Source: Merdibacter massiliensis (GTDB lineage Bacteria > Bacillota_I > Bacilli_A > Erysipelotrichales > Erysipelotrichaceae). From it: DNA of 64,000 nucleotides. Both the position numbers and the translations under genes were made by a program. Of the stretch, positions 1 through 8,481 are shown in pieces. Location: positions 114,356 to 178,355 of the forward strand of contig NZ_LT699724.1 of assembly GCF_900155395.1 (NCBI RefSeq), given 5' to 3'. The notes below the pieces were generated by a model. The model made no database searches, was not told the origin of the DNA, and worked only from the letters and a program-made list of their open reading frames with translations. How positions within the stretch are numbered: position 1 is the stretch's first letter; the number at the start of each line of letters is the position of its first letter.

Positions 1-1
1 T

Positions 2-589
2 AGTGCAATGGCATACAAGCGTAATCCAATGCGCAGTGAACGTATGGCATCGCTTGCCAATTATGTGATCACGGATGCAATGAATCCAGCTATTACGGCA
101 GCTACACAGTGGTTTGAACGTACACTGGATGATTCAGCAAATAAGCGTATTGCTATTCCGGAAGCATTCTTAGCCATTGATGGCATTTTGGACCTGTACC
201 TAAATATCACAGAAGGCTTGGTCGTTTATCCAAAAGTAATCGAAGCACATCTGATGAACGAATTACCGTTTATGGCTACAGAAAACATCATGATGGATTG
301 CGTGAAGCTGGGTGGCGATCGTCAAGAACTTCACGAAGCGATTCGCGTGCATTCTATGGCAGCAGGCCGTGTCGTCAAAGAAGAGGGAAAACCAAACGAT
401 TTACTACAGCGTATTGCTGACGATCCGCGCTTCCCGATGACATTGGAAGATTTGCAGAAAATCATGAAACCGGAAAATTTCGTGGGACGCAGCGTGCAGC
501 AAACAGAGGAATTCTTTACAGAATTCATTGATCCAATCCTGGAAAAAGAAAAATCGGTTTTAGGTATCCATGCACAGATTAATGTATAA
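2..589 (+). CDS. purB: Adenylosuccinate lyase, C-terminal part
   Basis: This is the 3' end of adenylosuccinate lyase, which splits adenylosuccinate to AMP and SAICAR to AICAR in cytosolic purine synthesis. The reading frame is open to the left edge, so the N-terminus lies outside the window. The first residues read SAMAYKRNPMRSE, the fumarase/aspartase superfamily signature loop that holds the catalytic serine. About 195 residues remain of an enzyme usually near 430-480. The rest is the helical C-terminal domain. A terminator follows directly, so purB ends its transcription unit. Family assignment is firm; the missing half cannot be judged. Confidence 0.95.
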   Translation, partial: SAMAYKRNPMRSERMASLANYVITDAMNPAITAATQWFERTLDDSANKRIAIPEAFLAIDGILDLYLNITEGLVVYPKVIEAHLMNELPFMATENIMMDCVKLGGDRQELHEAIRVHSMAAGRVVKEEGKPNDLLQRIADDPRFPMTLEDLQKIMKPENFVGRSVQQTEEFFTEFIDPILEKEKSVLGIHAQINV

Positions 590-594
590 TTGAA

Positions 595-622
595 AACAGT
601 CCGTCTTCTGGACTGTTTTTTT
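595..622 (+). terminator. Rho-independent terminator of purB
   Basis: Stem CAGTCC (597-602) pairs with GGACTG (610-615) and is followed by seven T. It starts 5 bases after the purB stop codon. Confidence 0.85.
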
Positions 623-764
623 CTTGTTCGCATTGTCATATGAGTTGCTATTTCTTTTGATCGATGTTATATTTTATAAAATTTCTGTATGCTTTTGTAA
701 TGATGATAGCTGAATTGCAGCAATCATGTAATACATAGTATGAAGAAAGAAGGAGAGTGACAAA

Positions 765-1544
765 GTGAATTTGTTTTTGGGTTTGATCATACCGTTCATA
801 GGGACCGCTGCGGGATCTGCTTGCGTGTTTGTCATGCGGCAACAGTTACGTGATCATGTACAGAAAGCATTGCTGGGATTTGCCAGCGGAGTGATGATTG
901 CAGCATCGGTATGGTCTTTATTGATACCGGCAATGGATCTCTCAAAGGATCTTGGCAGGCTGGCTTTTTTACCGGCAGTGATTGGCTTTTTTGTTGGTAT
1001 TCTGTTTTTGTTGTTTTTGGATTGGCTAATACCTCATTTGCATTTAGGCAGTGAGGAAGCAGAGGGGCATAAGAGCTCATTCAAAAGAACGACGATGCTG
1101 ATGTTGGCAGTGACGATTCATAATATTCCTGAAGGAATGGCTGTAGGCGCTGTTTTTGTCGGCTTGTTGTTAAGCGGTAATGAAATCAGTCTGGCTTCGG
1201 CCTTTGCCTTGTCGATTGGAATTGCCATTCAAAATTTCCCAGAAGGGGCTATTATTTCTCTTCCTTTGCGTAGCGAAAAGGGCATGAACCGCAGAAAGGC
1301 GTTCCTGTATGGTGCGGCAAGCGGCATCGTGGAACCGATTGCAGGAGTGTTGGTATTACTGCTGTCACATTATTTGGTGCCTGCTTTACCTGTCCTGTTA
1401 TCTTTTGCTGCAGGAGCGATGTTGTATGTCGTGGTAGAAGAATTGATTCCAGAAACTTCGCAAGGTTCGCACAGCAATTTAGGCACGATCGGTTTTGCTT
1501 TTGGTTTTGCATTAATGATGATGTTGGATGTCGCATTAGGTTAG
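765..1544 (+). CDS. ZIP family metal transporter
   Basis: A 259-residue integral membrane protein of the ZIP family, which brings zinc or other divalent metals into the cytoplasm. The two metal-binding helices are plain: HNIPEG at about residues 119-124 and NFPEG at 157-161. Seven to eight hydrophobic segments are visible, with a short histidine-bearing loop (residues 91-102) before the first motif, as in ZupT-like proteins. The start is GTG at 765 behind AGAAGGAGAG. It is a single-gene unit with its own terminator. Substrate (zinc, iron or manganese) cannot be told from sequence, and no metal-regulator site was seen upstream. Confidence 0.9.
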   Translation: MNLFLGLIIPFIGTAAGSACVFVMRQQLRDHVQKALLGFASGVMIAASVWSLLIPAMDLSKDLGRLAFLPAVIGFFVGILFLLFLDWLIPHLHLGSEEAEGHKSSFKRTTMLMLAVTIHNIPEGMAVGAVFVGLLLSGNEISLASAFALSIGIAIQNFPEGAIISLPLRSEKGMNRRKAFLYGAASGIVEPIAGVLVLLLSHYLVPALPVLLSFAAGAMLYVVVEELIPETSQGSHSNLGTIGFAFGFALMMMLDVALG

Positions 1545-1568
1545 AAGACAGCTTGGCTGTCTTTTTTT
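1545..1568 (+). terminator. Terminator of the ZIP transporter gene
   Basis: Stem AAGACAGC / GCTGTCTT with a 3-base loop and a T tract, beginning right after the stop codon. Confidence 0.85.
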
Positions 1569-1597
1569 GCGGTAAATGATAAGGAAATTTAAAATTA

Positions 1598-1606
1598 TGC
1601 TATACT
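1598..1606 (+). promoter_or_regulatory. Extended -10 promoter of the M29 aminopeptidase
   Basis: TGCTATACT is an extended -10 element (TGnTATAAT type). It lies 22 bases before the start codon, and a GGAGG ribosome site sits between them. No good -35 is visible. Confidence 0.7.
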
Positions 1607-1628
1607 AACAAAAAACGGAGGAATTTGC

Positions 1629-2864
1629 ATGGAAACATTATTAGAAAAATATGCGCGATTAGCATTGCTTTGCGGAGTAAATTTGCAAAAAGGACAAACA
1701 TTGCTCATACAAGCGGATATTGCTGCTGCTGAGTTTGCTGAAGTGGTGACGAGAGAAGCATATGCTTTTGGCGCAAAAGAAGTGGTTGTACATTACAGCG
1801 ATGAAAGAATAACGAGATTGCATTATCTATATCAAAGCAGTGATACGCTTTGCACGATTCATGATTGGAAATTGGAATGTAAATCGGATTATTTGAAGAA
1901 AGGGGCTTGTATCTTACATATCATCAGCGATACACCGGGTATTTTCGCTGATTGCGATACAAAGAAAATAACAGAAGCTCGTTTGGCATACGCTAAAGCG
2001 AGCAAAGATCTACAGCGATATACGATGAATAATGAGTGTGCCTGGAGCATTGTGGCAATACCTAGTCCTGCTTGGGCAATGCAAGTTTTCCCTGATCTGA
2101 CAAAAGAGGATGCCATGAAAAAATTATGGCAAGCAATTTATGATAGTGTCTATATCAAAGAGGGAGCAGATCCTGTTCGTGAATGGAAGTCAAGAAATGC
2201 ACATTTTCATCAACGCGTAGCGGCTTTAAATAAGCAGCAGTTTAGAATGTTGCATTTTTCGAATGGATTAGGAACGGATCTGAAGGTACGGTTGGTCGAG
2301 CATCACCGCTGGGAAGGAGGCAGTGAGAAAACAACAAATGGAATCGATTTTAACGCGAATCTTCCAACTGAAGAAGTCTATACGATGCCGCATCGTGAAG
2401 GTGTAGATGGAATTGTATATGCAAGCAAACCATTGGATCATAATGGTGTGTTGATCAAGGATTTCTATATTGTGTTCAAAAATGGAAAAGTAGTTGATTT
2501 TGATGCAAAGCAAGGAAAGGAGGCACTCGCTTCTTTGATCCATTTTGATGAAGGAAGCAATCGCTTAGGTGAAGTGGCTTTAGTTCCATATGATTCTCCG
2601 ATTTCTTTATCAGGACTTCTATTTTATAATACTTTATTTGATGAAAACGCTTCTTGTCATTTGGCCCTGGGAGATGCTTATCCATCTTGTCTAGAACACG
2701 GTGTGCAAATGACAGAAGAAGAATTGCGTGCAGCCGGGGCCAACCAGTCAATGGCACATGTTGATTTTATGTTTGGCACAGCTGATCTTTCTGTAAAAGG
2801 GATTGGCAGATATGGTGAAATAGAGATCATGAAAAATGGCAACTTTACGTCCTCTTTTCGATAA
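1629..2864 (+). CDS. Aminopeptidase, M29 family
   Basis: A 411-residue cytosolic metallo-aminopeptidase of the AmpS/PepS/aminopeptidase T group, which removes N-terminal residues from peptides with two metal ions. The family landmark TEEVYTMPH lies at residues 247-255. Further likely ligands are Glu315 in GEVAL, His344 in CHLALG, and His377/Asp379 in AHVDF. Length matches the family (about 410). The ATG at 1629 is preceded by ACGGAGG. It stands alone between a terminator and an independent gene. A general role in peptide turnover is inferred from the family. Confidence 0.92.
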   Translation: METLLEKYARLALLCGVNLQKGQTLLIQADIAAAEFAEVVTREAYAFGAKEVVVHYSDERITRLHYLYQSSDTLCTIHDWKLECKSDYLKKGACILHIISDTPGIFADCDTKKITEARLAYAKASKDLQRYTMNNECAWSIVAIPSPAWAMQVFPDLTKEDAMKKLWQAIYDSVYIKEGADPVREWKSRNAHFHQRVAALNKQQFRMLHFSNGLGTDLKVRLVEHHRWEGGSEKTTNGIDFNANLPTEEVYTMPHREGVDGIVYASKPLDHNGVLIKDFYIVFKNGKVVDFDAKQGKEALASLIHFDEGSNRLGEVALVPYDSPISLSGLLFYNTLFDENASCHLALGDAYPSCLEHGVQMTEEELRAAGANQSMAHVDFMFGTADLSVKGIGRYGEIEIMKNGNFTSSFR

Positions 2865-2906
2865 ATATCATTTTATTTTCGAAAATAGGAAGCCGATTTT
2901 TACGGT

Positions 2907-2934
2907 TGTTCCTCTATTTAATAAATGATATACT
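2907..2934 (+). promoter_or_regulatory. Promoter of the DUF2207 gene
   Basis: TTGTTC (2907-2912), 16-base spacer, then TATACT (2929-2934) preceded by TGA, giving an extended -10. Transcription would begin near 2941, which supports the downstream start codon at 2965. Confidence 0.65.
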
Positions 2935-2964
2935 GAGATGTGTGAAGATAGAAAGGATGATGAT

Positions 2965-4824
2965 ATGCGAAAAAAAATATGGATAGGGGTCTGTCTGATT
3001 GCTGTATTCTTTGTGATGTTTCCCAAGGCTGGCAAAGCGGTAGATGCCTATACAGTAGATAATTTAAATATCACCATTCATGTCCAAGAAGATGGAAAAC
3101 TGCTCGTTCATGAAGAGTATGACCTGAATTTTAATTACTATCGCAGTAGTTTTGTGCGCAATATCACTTCAACATATCATATACCTACGACAACGTCACA
3201 GGGAATCATCTATCAAGATTATTATTTCCCAGTAAGAGACATCGAGGGAGACCGCCTTTTGTCTGTGGATCGCAACGAAGATGGATCTGTTGTTACGATG
3301 GGAGAAAAAAATAAGCAGTTGACAGGACAGCAAAAGTTTTCCATTTCTTATACGGTTCAAACAAGCGATCTGCATATGCCGGATAATTCGCAAATGTTAT
3401 ATTGGACATTGATCACGAATTTGGATACGAAAGTAGAGCATATGCATTATGAGATCTATATGCCGAAAGCATTTGATCCGCAGGAGGTCTATGCGAATAC
3501 CGGAAAATATGGAGATTCCAAAAATACCTTAAGTACACAGATAAATGGAAATGTGATCAGCGGAGACCTTTTACAGCCCTTAGAAAAAAATGAGATGGCG
3601 ACGATTAAGGTCAATCTGCCAAATTCTTATTTTACTTTTCCTCAGCCGGTGGATGGAAATATCACCGCATCTTTATTCTCTATTCTGCTGTTATTGGTTG
3701 TTTCATTGGTATTTTGGCGTTTTGGACGTGAACAGGAAATATTCATTGATGTACAAACGGAAGTACCAAAAGAGATCAACAGCAGTGAGATCGGCTATAT
3801 CATGAATCGCTTTTCAAGCAATGATGATCTGTTATCAATGTTTATCGATTGGGGGAATCGCGGTTTTTTAAGAATTCATGATCACGGTGAAAATTTTGAA
3901 TTAGAAAAATTGCGTGAGATGAATGATTTGAATGCGAAGCCGTATGAAAAAGAATTGTTTGATACGATCTTTCAAAATAATACGACCGTAGACCAAGACG
4001 AATTAAGAGAAGCGCGTGTGGCGTTCGCATTGGATAAATCAAGGCATTTATTGGATCGATCTTTTACTAAAAAGAATGGACGACAGGTCTATACAGACAG
4101 TTCATTGATCCTACAGGCTGCTATGGTCATCATAACATTGTTACCGTCTTTATTCTTTGTATGGGTGATGACATATACTCGTTTTGAGCTTTGGGAACTT
4201 TCTTTGCGCAATATGATTCCGTCCTTTTTGCTCGGGTTGGATCTGATAGGATGGGTCTATCTGATGCGTCATCGTTTTACCTTTAATATCAAACAATTTT
4301 CCATCCGAATGACAATTTTGATTGTTGTTGCATTTATCTTGTTATCATTTAATTCTGTCACTTTGTATTTATATGGAATTCAAAAATGGTCGTTGGTCGT
4401 TTATTTATTTGTGAGCGTGGCATTATTTTTCTGTATGTTATTCATGGATAAACGGACACGCAAAGGAAACGAATGGAAAGCAGAAATATTAGGAATACGT
4501 GAGTTCGTAGAGAGTGTAGAGCCTGAACAACTAAATAAGTTATTTCAACAAAATCCAAAGCTTTTTCAAGAATTTCTTCCGTATGCTTATGTTTTGGAGC
4601 TGGCAGATATTTGGGCCAAAAAATTTGAACATATTCCTGTTCAACAACTGGATTGGTATGATGGTATGCATGAATATGATCACTTTGATACGTTTTTGTT
4701 TTGGCATACATTTTACTATTGTTTCTACTATATGAAACAAAATACGATGTATCGACCGCCGATTAAAGAAGCAGGCTTTTTCCATTTTTCTTTGAGAAGC
4801 TTGCTGCCAAAAAGAAAAAAATAG
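2965..4824 (+). CDS. DUF2207 domain membrane protein
   Basis: A 619-residue membrane protein of the DUF2207 family; its function is not established. It begins with a signal peptide (hydrophobic core ending near AGKAVDA), followed by an extracellular beta-rich domain of about 200 residues. A membrane segment follows (TASLFSILLLLVVSLVFW), then a cytoplasmic stretch, four more hydrophobic segments and a basic tail. I chose ATG 2965, not the in-frame ATG at 2938, because GAAAGGA sits 7 bases before 2965 and the predicted transcript starts after 2938. It is monocistronic with its own terminator. The family is widespread in Firmicutes, but no role should be assumed. Confidence 0.85.
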   Translation: MRKKIWIGVCLIAVFFVMFPKAGKAVDAYTVDNLNITIHVQEDGKLLVHEEYDLNFNYYRSSFVRNITSTYHIPTTTSQGIIYQDYYFPVRDIEGDRLLSVDRNEDGSVVTMGEKNKQLTGQQKFSISYTVQTSDLHMPDNSQMLYWTLITNLDTKVEHMHYEIYMPKAFDPQEVYANTGKYGDSKNTLSTQINGNVISGDLLQPLEKNEMATIKVNLPNSYFTFPQPVDGNITASLFSILLLLVVSLVFWRFGREQEIFIDVQTEVPKEINSSEIGYIMNRFSSNDDLLSMFIDWGNRGFLRIHDHGENFELEKLREMNDLNAKPYEKELFDTIFQNNTTVDQDELREARVAFALDKSRHLLDRSFTKKNGRQVYTDSSLILQAAMVIITLLPSLFFVWVMTYTRFELWELSLRNMIPSFLLGLDLIGWVYLMRHRFTFNIKQFSIRMTILIVVAFILLSFNSVTLYLYGIQKWSLVVYLFVSVALFFCMLFMDKRTRKGNEWKAEILGIREFVESVEPEQLNKLFQQNPKLFQEFLPYAYVLELADIWAKKFEHIPVQQLDWYDGMHEYDHFDTFLFWHTFYYCFYYMKQNTMYRPPIKEAGFFHFSLRSLLPKRKK

Positions 4825-4832
4825 CATTGACG

Positions 4833-4872
4833 AGATCCTCTTTATTTGTACCGTTCCTAAAGAGGATCTTTT
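4833..4872 (+). terminator. Terminator of the DUF2207 gene
   Basis: Twelve-base stem AGATCCTCTTTA / TAAAGAGGATCT with a short T run, ahead of the thrS leader. Confidence 0.8.
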
Positions 4873-4942
4873 AATTAAAGACATATGACGGAGATACTTG
4901 TTTCATATCTTGCGTTTTCCATAAGAACTTATTGCAAATGGA

Positions 4943-4971
4943 TTGACAATGAATTTGTGAATGATTATGAT
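4943..4971 (+). promoter_or_regulatory. Sigma-A promoter of the thrS operon
   Basis: TTGACA (4943-4948), 17-base spacer, TATGAT (4966-4971). It is a near-consensus housekeeping promoter at the right place to transcribe the T-box leader. Confidence 0.85.
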
Positions 4972-4977
4972 AATACT

Positions 4978-5195
4978 ATCAACAAAGAAAAGGATATGGG
5001 AATGGATGGTCACATTCAGAGAGAAGGCGGTTGGTGCAAGCCTGATGGAGGATATTCATTCTTACTACCTTGGAGTTGCCCCTGAAAAGAGGGCCGTAAC
5101 CGGCGTTAACGGATAAGAGAGCATGTGATGAAAATTACATGAACAAAGGTGGTACCGCGCTTGACAGAACGTCCTTTGAGTTCTGTCTTTTTTTA
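4978..5195 (+). promoter_or_regulatory. T-box riboswitch, threonine-specific, with terminator
   Basis: The leader contains the T-box core AGGTGGTACCGCG at 5147-5159. A terminator stem GACAGAAC (5163-5170) / GTTCTGTC (5180-5187) with a U tract follows, just before thrS. Aligned with the ileS leader of this window, the specifier position reads ACT (5064-5066) ahead of TTGGAG, a threonine codon. By the known mechanism, uncharged tRNA-Thr binds the leader, stabilises the antiterminator and lets thrS be transcribed. Exact stem I pairings were not folded. Confidence 0.93.
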
Positions 5196-5212
5196 TGGAG
5201 AGGATGATGAAA

Positions 5213-6943
5213 ATGATCGATATCAAAGAAAATGAACAGTTAAGCACTTTGAATCATTCCTGTGCACATATGATGGCGCAGGCAGTCAAACGTCTGTATC
5301 CCCAAGCAAAATTTTGGGTTGGTCCGGTTGTATCTGAGGGATTCTATTATGACATGGATCTAGGCGATAAAAAAATTACGGATGATGATCTTGTCCAGAT
5401 CGAGAAAGAAATGAAAAAGATCGCAAAGGATGGAAAACGAATCGTACGTGAAGAGATTTCGAAGGCAGATGCTTTGGAATTATTTAAGGACGATGAGTAT
5501 AAGCTGGATCTGATTCAAGGATTAGAAGATGGAAAAATCACGATTTATCGCCAGGGAGAATTTGTTGATTTATGCCGCGGACCGCATGTAGACAGTGTAA
5601 AGCGTTGTAAAAATTTTAAACTGTTGAAACATTCTGGTGCTTATTGGAAGGGTGACGCCAACAATAAAATGTTACAACGTGTGTATGGTATCTGCTTTGA
5701 AACGAAAGAAGATCTGGAAGAACATTTAGCGTTGTTAGAAGAAGCAAAAAAACGTGATCATAAAAAGCTGGGCCGTGAACTTGGTTTGTTTATGATGAGC
5801 GAGTATGCTGCCGGTATGCCGATCTTTTTGCCGAATGGCATGATCATGCGCAACGTATTAGAACAATTCTGGTATGAAGAGCATACGAAAGAAGGCTATC
5901 AATTTATCAAAACGCCGATCATGATGAGCAAAGAACTTTGGGAAACGAGCGGACATTGGGATCATTACAAAGAAAACATGTATACGACAATGGTGGATGA
6001 TCGTGAATTTGCCATTAAACCAATGAACTGTCCGGGGGCGATGCTCGTTTACAATAACGGTCTGCATTCTTATAAGGACCTGCCTCTTCGCATTGGTGAA
6101 TTAGGCCAAGTACATCGTCATGAAGCGAGCGGAGCGTTAAACGGTTTGTTCCGAGTACGTACGTTTACTCAAGATGATGCACATTTGTTCATGCGTCCAG
6201 ATCAAGTAGAAGAAGAAGTTAAACGTCTGATTCGTTTTATCGACCGTATGTATTCGATTTTCGGATTAACTTATGAAATTGAGCTCTCTACGCGTCCGGA
6301 AGATTTCATGGGAGAAATTGCTGTATGGAATCAGTGTGAAAAAGCGTTGGGCGATGCTTGTCATGCAGCAGGCAAGGATTATCGGATCAATGAAGGTGAC
6401 GGCGCTTTCTATGGTCCAAAACTGGACTTCCATATCAAAGACAGTTTGGGACGTGTATGGCAATGCGGAACGATCCAGATGGATATGAACTTGCCAGAGC
6501 GCTTTGATTGTACCTATGTCGACAGCGAAGGTAAAAAAGTACGTCCGGTAATGCTGCATCGTGTAATCTATGGTTCAATTGAACGTTTTATTGGTATCCT
6601 GATCGAACATTATGGAGGTCATTTCCCAATGTGGCTGGCGCCAAAACAAGTAGAAATCATTCCGGTTCTCGGCGATAAACATGGTGATTATGCTCATCAG
6701 GTAAGCAAAGAACTTGCACAGGCCGGTATTCGTTGTCATGTAGATGATCGTAACGAAAAATTAGGTTATCGTGTGCGGGAAGCACAATTGGCTAAGGTTC
6801 CTGTTCAGATTGTCGTAGGTGAAGGAGAATGTAACGATCATACAGTTACGATTCGCCGATCACAACATAAAGAGAGCATGACGCTTCCATTAGAAGAAGC
6901 CGTTCAATTATTTGTTAAAGAGATTGAGGAGAAGAAAGCATGA
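5213..6943 (+). CDS. thrS: Threonine-tRNA ligase lacking the TGS domain
   Basis: Class II threonyl-tRNA synthetase, which charges tRNA-Thr in the cytosol. The editing domain is present (HSCAH at 15-19, Cys121 in DLCRGPH). The zinc ligands are Cys273, His324 (in DDAH) and the His of MLHRV near 450. Motif 2 begins near residue 301 and the anticodon domain fills the last 110 residues. ATG 5213 follows GGAGAGG with a 9-base gap; the in-frame ATGs at 5195, 5204 and 5207 are too close to or overlap it. The 576-residue protein is about 60 shorter than E. coli ThrRS. The offset equals the N-terminal TGS domain, which is absent. It is controlled by a T-box and overlaps the next gene by 4 bases. Confidence 0.95.
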   Translation: MIDIKENEQLSTLNHSCAHMMAQAVKRLYPQAKFWVGPVVSEGFYYDMDLGDKKITDDDLVQIEKEMKKIAKDGKRIVREEISKADALELFKDDEYKLDLIQGLEDGKITIYRQGEFVDLCRGPHVDSVKRCKNFKLLKHSGAYWKGDANNKMLQRVYGICFETKEDLEEHLALLEEAKKRDHKKLGRELGLFMMSEYAAGMPIFLPNGMIMRNVLEQFWYEEHTKEGYQFIKTPIMMSKELWETSGHWDHYKENMYTTMVDDREFAIKPMNCPGAMLVYNNGLHSYKDLPLRIGELGQVHRHEASGALNGLFRVRTFTQDDAHLFMRPDQVEEEVKRLIRFIDRMYSIFGLTYEIELSTRPEDFMGEIAVWNQCEKALGDACHAAGKDYRINEGDGAFYGPKLDFHIKDSLGRVWQCGTIQMDMNLPERFDCTYVDSEGKKVRPVMLHRVIYGSIERFIGILIEHYGGHFPMWLAPKQVEIIPVLGDKHGDYAHQVSKELAQAGIRCHVDDRNEKLGYRVREAQLAKVPVQIVVGEGECNDHTVTIRRSQHKESMTLPLEEAVQLFVKEIEEKKA

Positions 6944-7863
6944 AAAAGTTAACATCTATCGTTCTAGCTGCCGTGATGTCTTTATCTTTGTTTGGTTGCG
7001 GAGCATCGCAAAATAAAGAAGTGAAAGTATTGGCACCTACTGGTGCACCCGCTCTGGGTGTTTTAGGTGCTGCTACAGCTGAAAATGTGGCATCTTTCGA
7101 GACAGTCAGCGGCAGTGATGTATTACAGGCAGAATTGGCAAAAGAAGACAGTGAATATGATATCATCGTAGCACCTAGCAATTTAGGCATGATGTTGTCT
7201 TCAAAAGGTGCAGATAATTATGAATTGGCCGCTGTTATTACATGGGGTAATTTATATTTGGTTTCTGCTGATGAAGATGCTCTAGAAAAAGATGGTGAAT
7301 TTGCCGCTTTTGGTGAAGGTGCCGTTCCACAATTAGTGTTAGAAAATGCGATTGATTTAAATTCTGTTAAACCAAACGTTACTTATTACAATGCAGTTAG
7401 TGATGCGCAGGCGCAATTGATGAGCGGAAAAGCAGATGTTGCATTATTGGCAGAACCTGTCGTAACGGCAACGATTGCAAAAGCAAAAGAAAACGGAAAA
7501 GAATTGAAGATCATTGGCGACCTGCAGCAGATGTATGCAGAAAAAAATGATACATCTGCAGATAAAGGATACCCTCAAGCAGCAATTTTTGTGAAAAAGG
7601 GTGAAAGTGCATCTGTCAGCGATGTCTTAAAAGCAATCGAAACATTTGCCAATGAAACTAGCAGTGACAGTGAACAATTAACGGATGCGATTAATTCAGT
7701 CGGAGTTGATAAACTGGGAATTCCAAATGTAAATGTTGCAGTCAAATCTTGGTCACGTCAAAATATTCGCTATGTCAGTGCACAGGATGCAAAAGAAGAT
7801 TTGGCACAATTTGCTAAGATCTTTAATATCGATGTAGATCTGGATACGTTATTAGTAAAATAA
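6940..7863 (+). CDS. Lipoprotein, substrate-binding protein-like
   Basis: A 307-residue predicted lipoprotein with signal peptide and lipobox ending LSLFGC (Cys20). The rest resembles periplasmic binding proteins of the NMT1/SsuA-type (ABC substrate binding) fold, for example in the stretches APTGAPALGVL and GKADVALLAEPVV. The substrate is unknown. It overlaps the thrS stop codon (ATGA), so it is read from the thrS transcript. No permease or ATPase gene is adjacent, which is unusual for a binding protein. Its ligand and partner transporter, if any, must lie elsewhere. Confidence 0.75.
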   Translation: MKKLTSIVLAAVMSLSLFGCGASQNKEVKVLAPTGAPALGVLGAATAENVASFETVSGSDVLQAELAKEDSEYDIIVAPSNLGMMLSSKGADNYELAAVITWGNLYLVSADEDALEKDGEFAAFGEGAVPQLVLENAIDLNSVKPNVTYYNAVSDAQAQLMSGKADVALLAEPVVTATIAKAKENGKELKIIGDLQQMYAEKNDTSADKGYPQAAIFVKKGESASVSDVLKAIETFANETSSDSEQLTDAINSVGVDKLGIPNVNVAVKSWSRQNIRYVSAQDAKEDLAQFAKIFNIDVDLDTLLVK

Positions 7864-7877
7864 AGGGGGGGTAGCTT

Positions 7878-8255
7878 ATGAAAGTAGCAGTTACTTTTGA
7901 AAATGGGAAAGTGTTTCCGCATTTTGGCAAGACGTCTCAATTTTTAGTGGCAGATGTAGAGAATAACAATGTTGCAAATGAGCAGATTCTTTCTACAAAT
8001 GGCAGTGGCCATGGCGCTTTGGCAGCCCTATTGAAAGAATGGGGCATAGATACTGTGATTTGTGGTGGTATTGGACAAGGTGCCATCAATGCTCTGGAGG
8101 CACAAGGTATTTCAATTATTCGTGGTGTAGAAATGGATGCGCGTATGGCATTACAGGCATTTGCAAATCAAGCATTAGTAGATGATCCTAGCCGTAAATG
8201 CACACATCATGAACATGAAGAAGGACATGATTGCGGTTCACATACATGTCAATAA
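7878..8255 (+). CDS. NifX/NifB-type iron-molybdenum cofactor-binding family protein
   Basis: A 125-residue protein of the dinitrogenase iron-molybdenum cofactor family (PF02579 type): MKVAVTFENGKVFPHFGKT at the N-terminus, then the conserved GIDTVICGGIGQGA region. The last 25 residues are rich in His and Cys (HHEHEEGHDCGSHTC), suggesting metal binding. Stand-alone members occur widely in anaerobes without nitrogenase, and their role is mostly unknown. It starts 15 bases after the lipoprotein gene, with GGGGGG as ribosome site, and ends the thrS operon at a terminator. Nitrogen fixation should not be inferred. Confidence 0.85.
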   Translation: MKVAVTFENGKVFPHFGKTSQFLVADVENNNVANEQILSTNGSGHGALAALLKEWGIDTVICGGIGQGAINALEAQGISIIRGVEMDARMALQAFANQALVDDPSRKCTHHEHEEGHDCGSHTCQ

Positions 8256-8261
8256 ACCAGC

Positions 8262-8296
8262 AAAAAACTTCTCAATTTGATTGAGGAGTTTTTTTT
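8262..8296 (+). terminator. Terminator of the thrS operon
   Basis: Stem AAAAAACTTCTCAA / TTGAGGAGTTTTTT with a T tract, after the NifX-like gene. Confidence 0.85.
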
Positions 8297-8386
8297 GATT
8301 TGTGCCTGAATCCTATACAGAAAAGCAATTTTTTGTCCATATGTTTTTTTTGCTGTTGATCCGATTTGAAAAAAGATTAAAAAAAA

Positions 8387-8413
8387 TTAGCACAGGGGTT
8401 GCCAAAGTGCTAA
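8387..8413 (+). promoter_or_regulatory. CIRCE operator 1 (HrcA site)
   Basis: TTAGCACAG-N9-AAGTGCTAA, 7 of 9 arm positions complementary, close to the CIRCE consensus TTAGCACTC-N9-GAGTGCTAA. It overlaps the -35 box of the groESL promoter, so HrcA binding here should block RNA polymerase. Confidence 0.85.
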
Positions 8414-8426
8414 AAGTGAGTATAAT
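8399..8426 (+). promoter_or_regulatory. Sigma-A promoter of groESL
   Basis: TTGCCA (8399-8404), 16-base spacer, TATAAT (8421-8426). The -35 lies inside the loop of CIRCE 1 and the transcript starts just before CIRCE 2. Confidence 0.85.
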
Positions 8427-8434
8427 AGACTGTG

Positions 8435-8461
8435 TTAGCAGTAAAGCACAAAGAGTGCTAA
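8435..8461 (+). promoter_or_regulatory. CIRCE operator 2 (HrcA site)
   Basis: TTAGCAGTA-N9-GAGTGCTAA. The right arm is a perfect CIRCE half; the left arm matches in its first six bases. It lies between the -10 box and the groES ribosome site. Confidence 0.85.
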
Positions 8462-8481
8462 TTTCTAAAGGAGGAATTGAA

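Noticed and set aside
4885..5085. Open frame of 66 codons before thrS
   Set aside because: It lies inside the T-box leader, and the conserved RNA explains the sequence.
7878..8255. Evidence for nitrogen fixation
   Set aside because: Stand-alone NifX-like proteins are common in anaerobes and no nif structural genes are present.
8302..8481. In-frame N-terminal extension of GroES
   Set aside because: It would span both CIRCE operators and the promoter; ATG 8482 has an ideal ribosome site.
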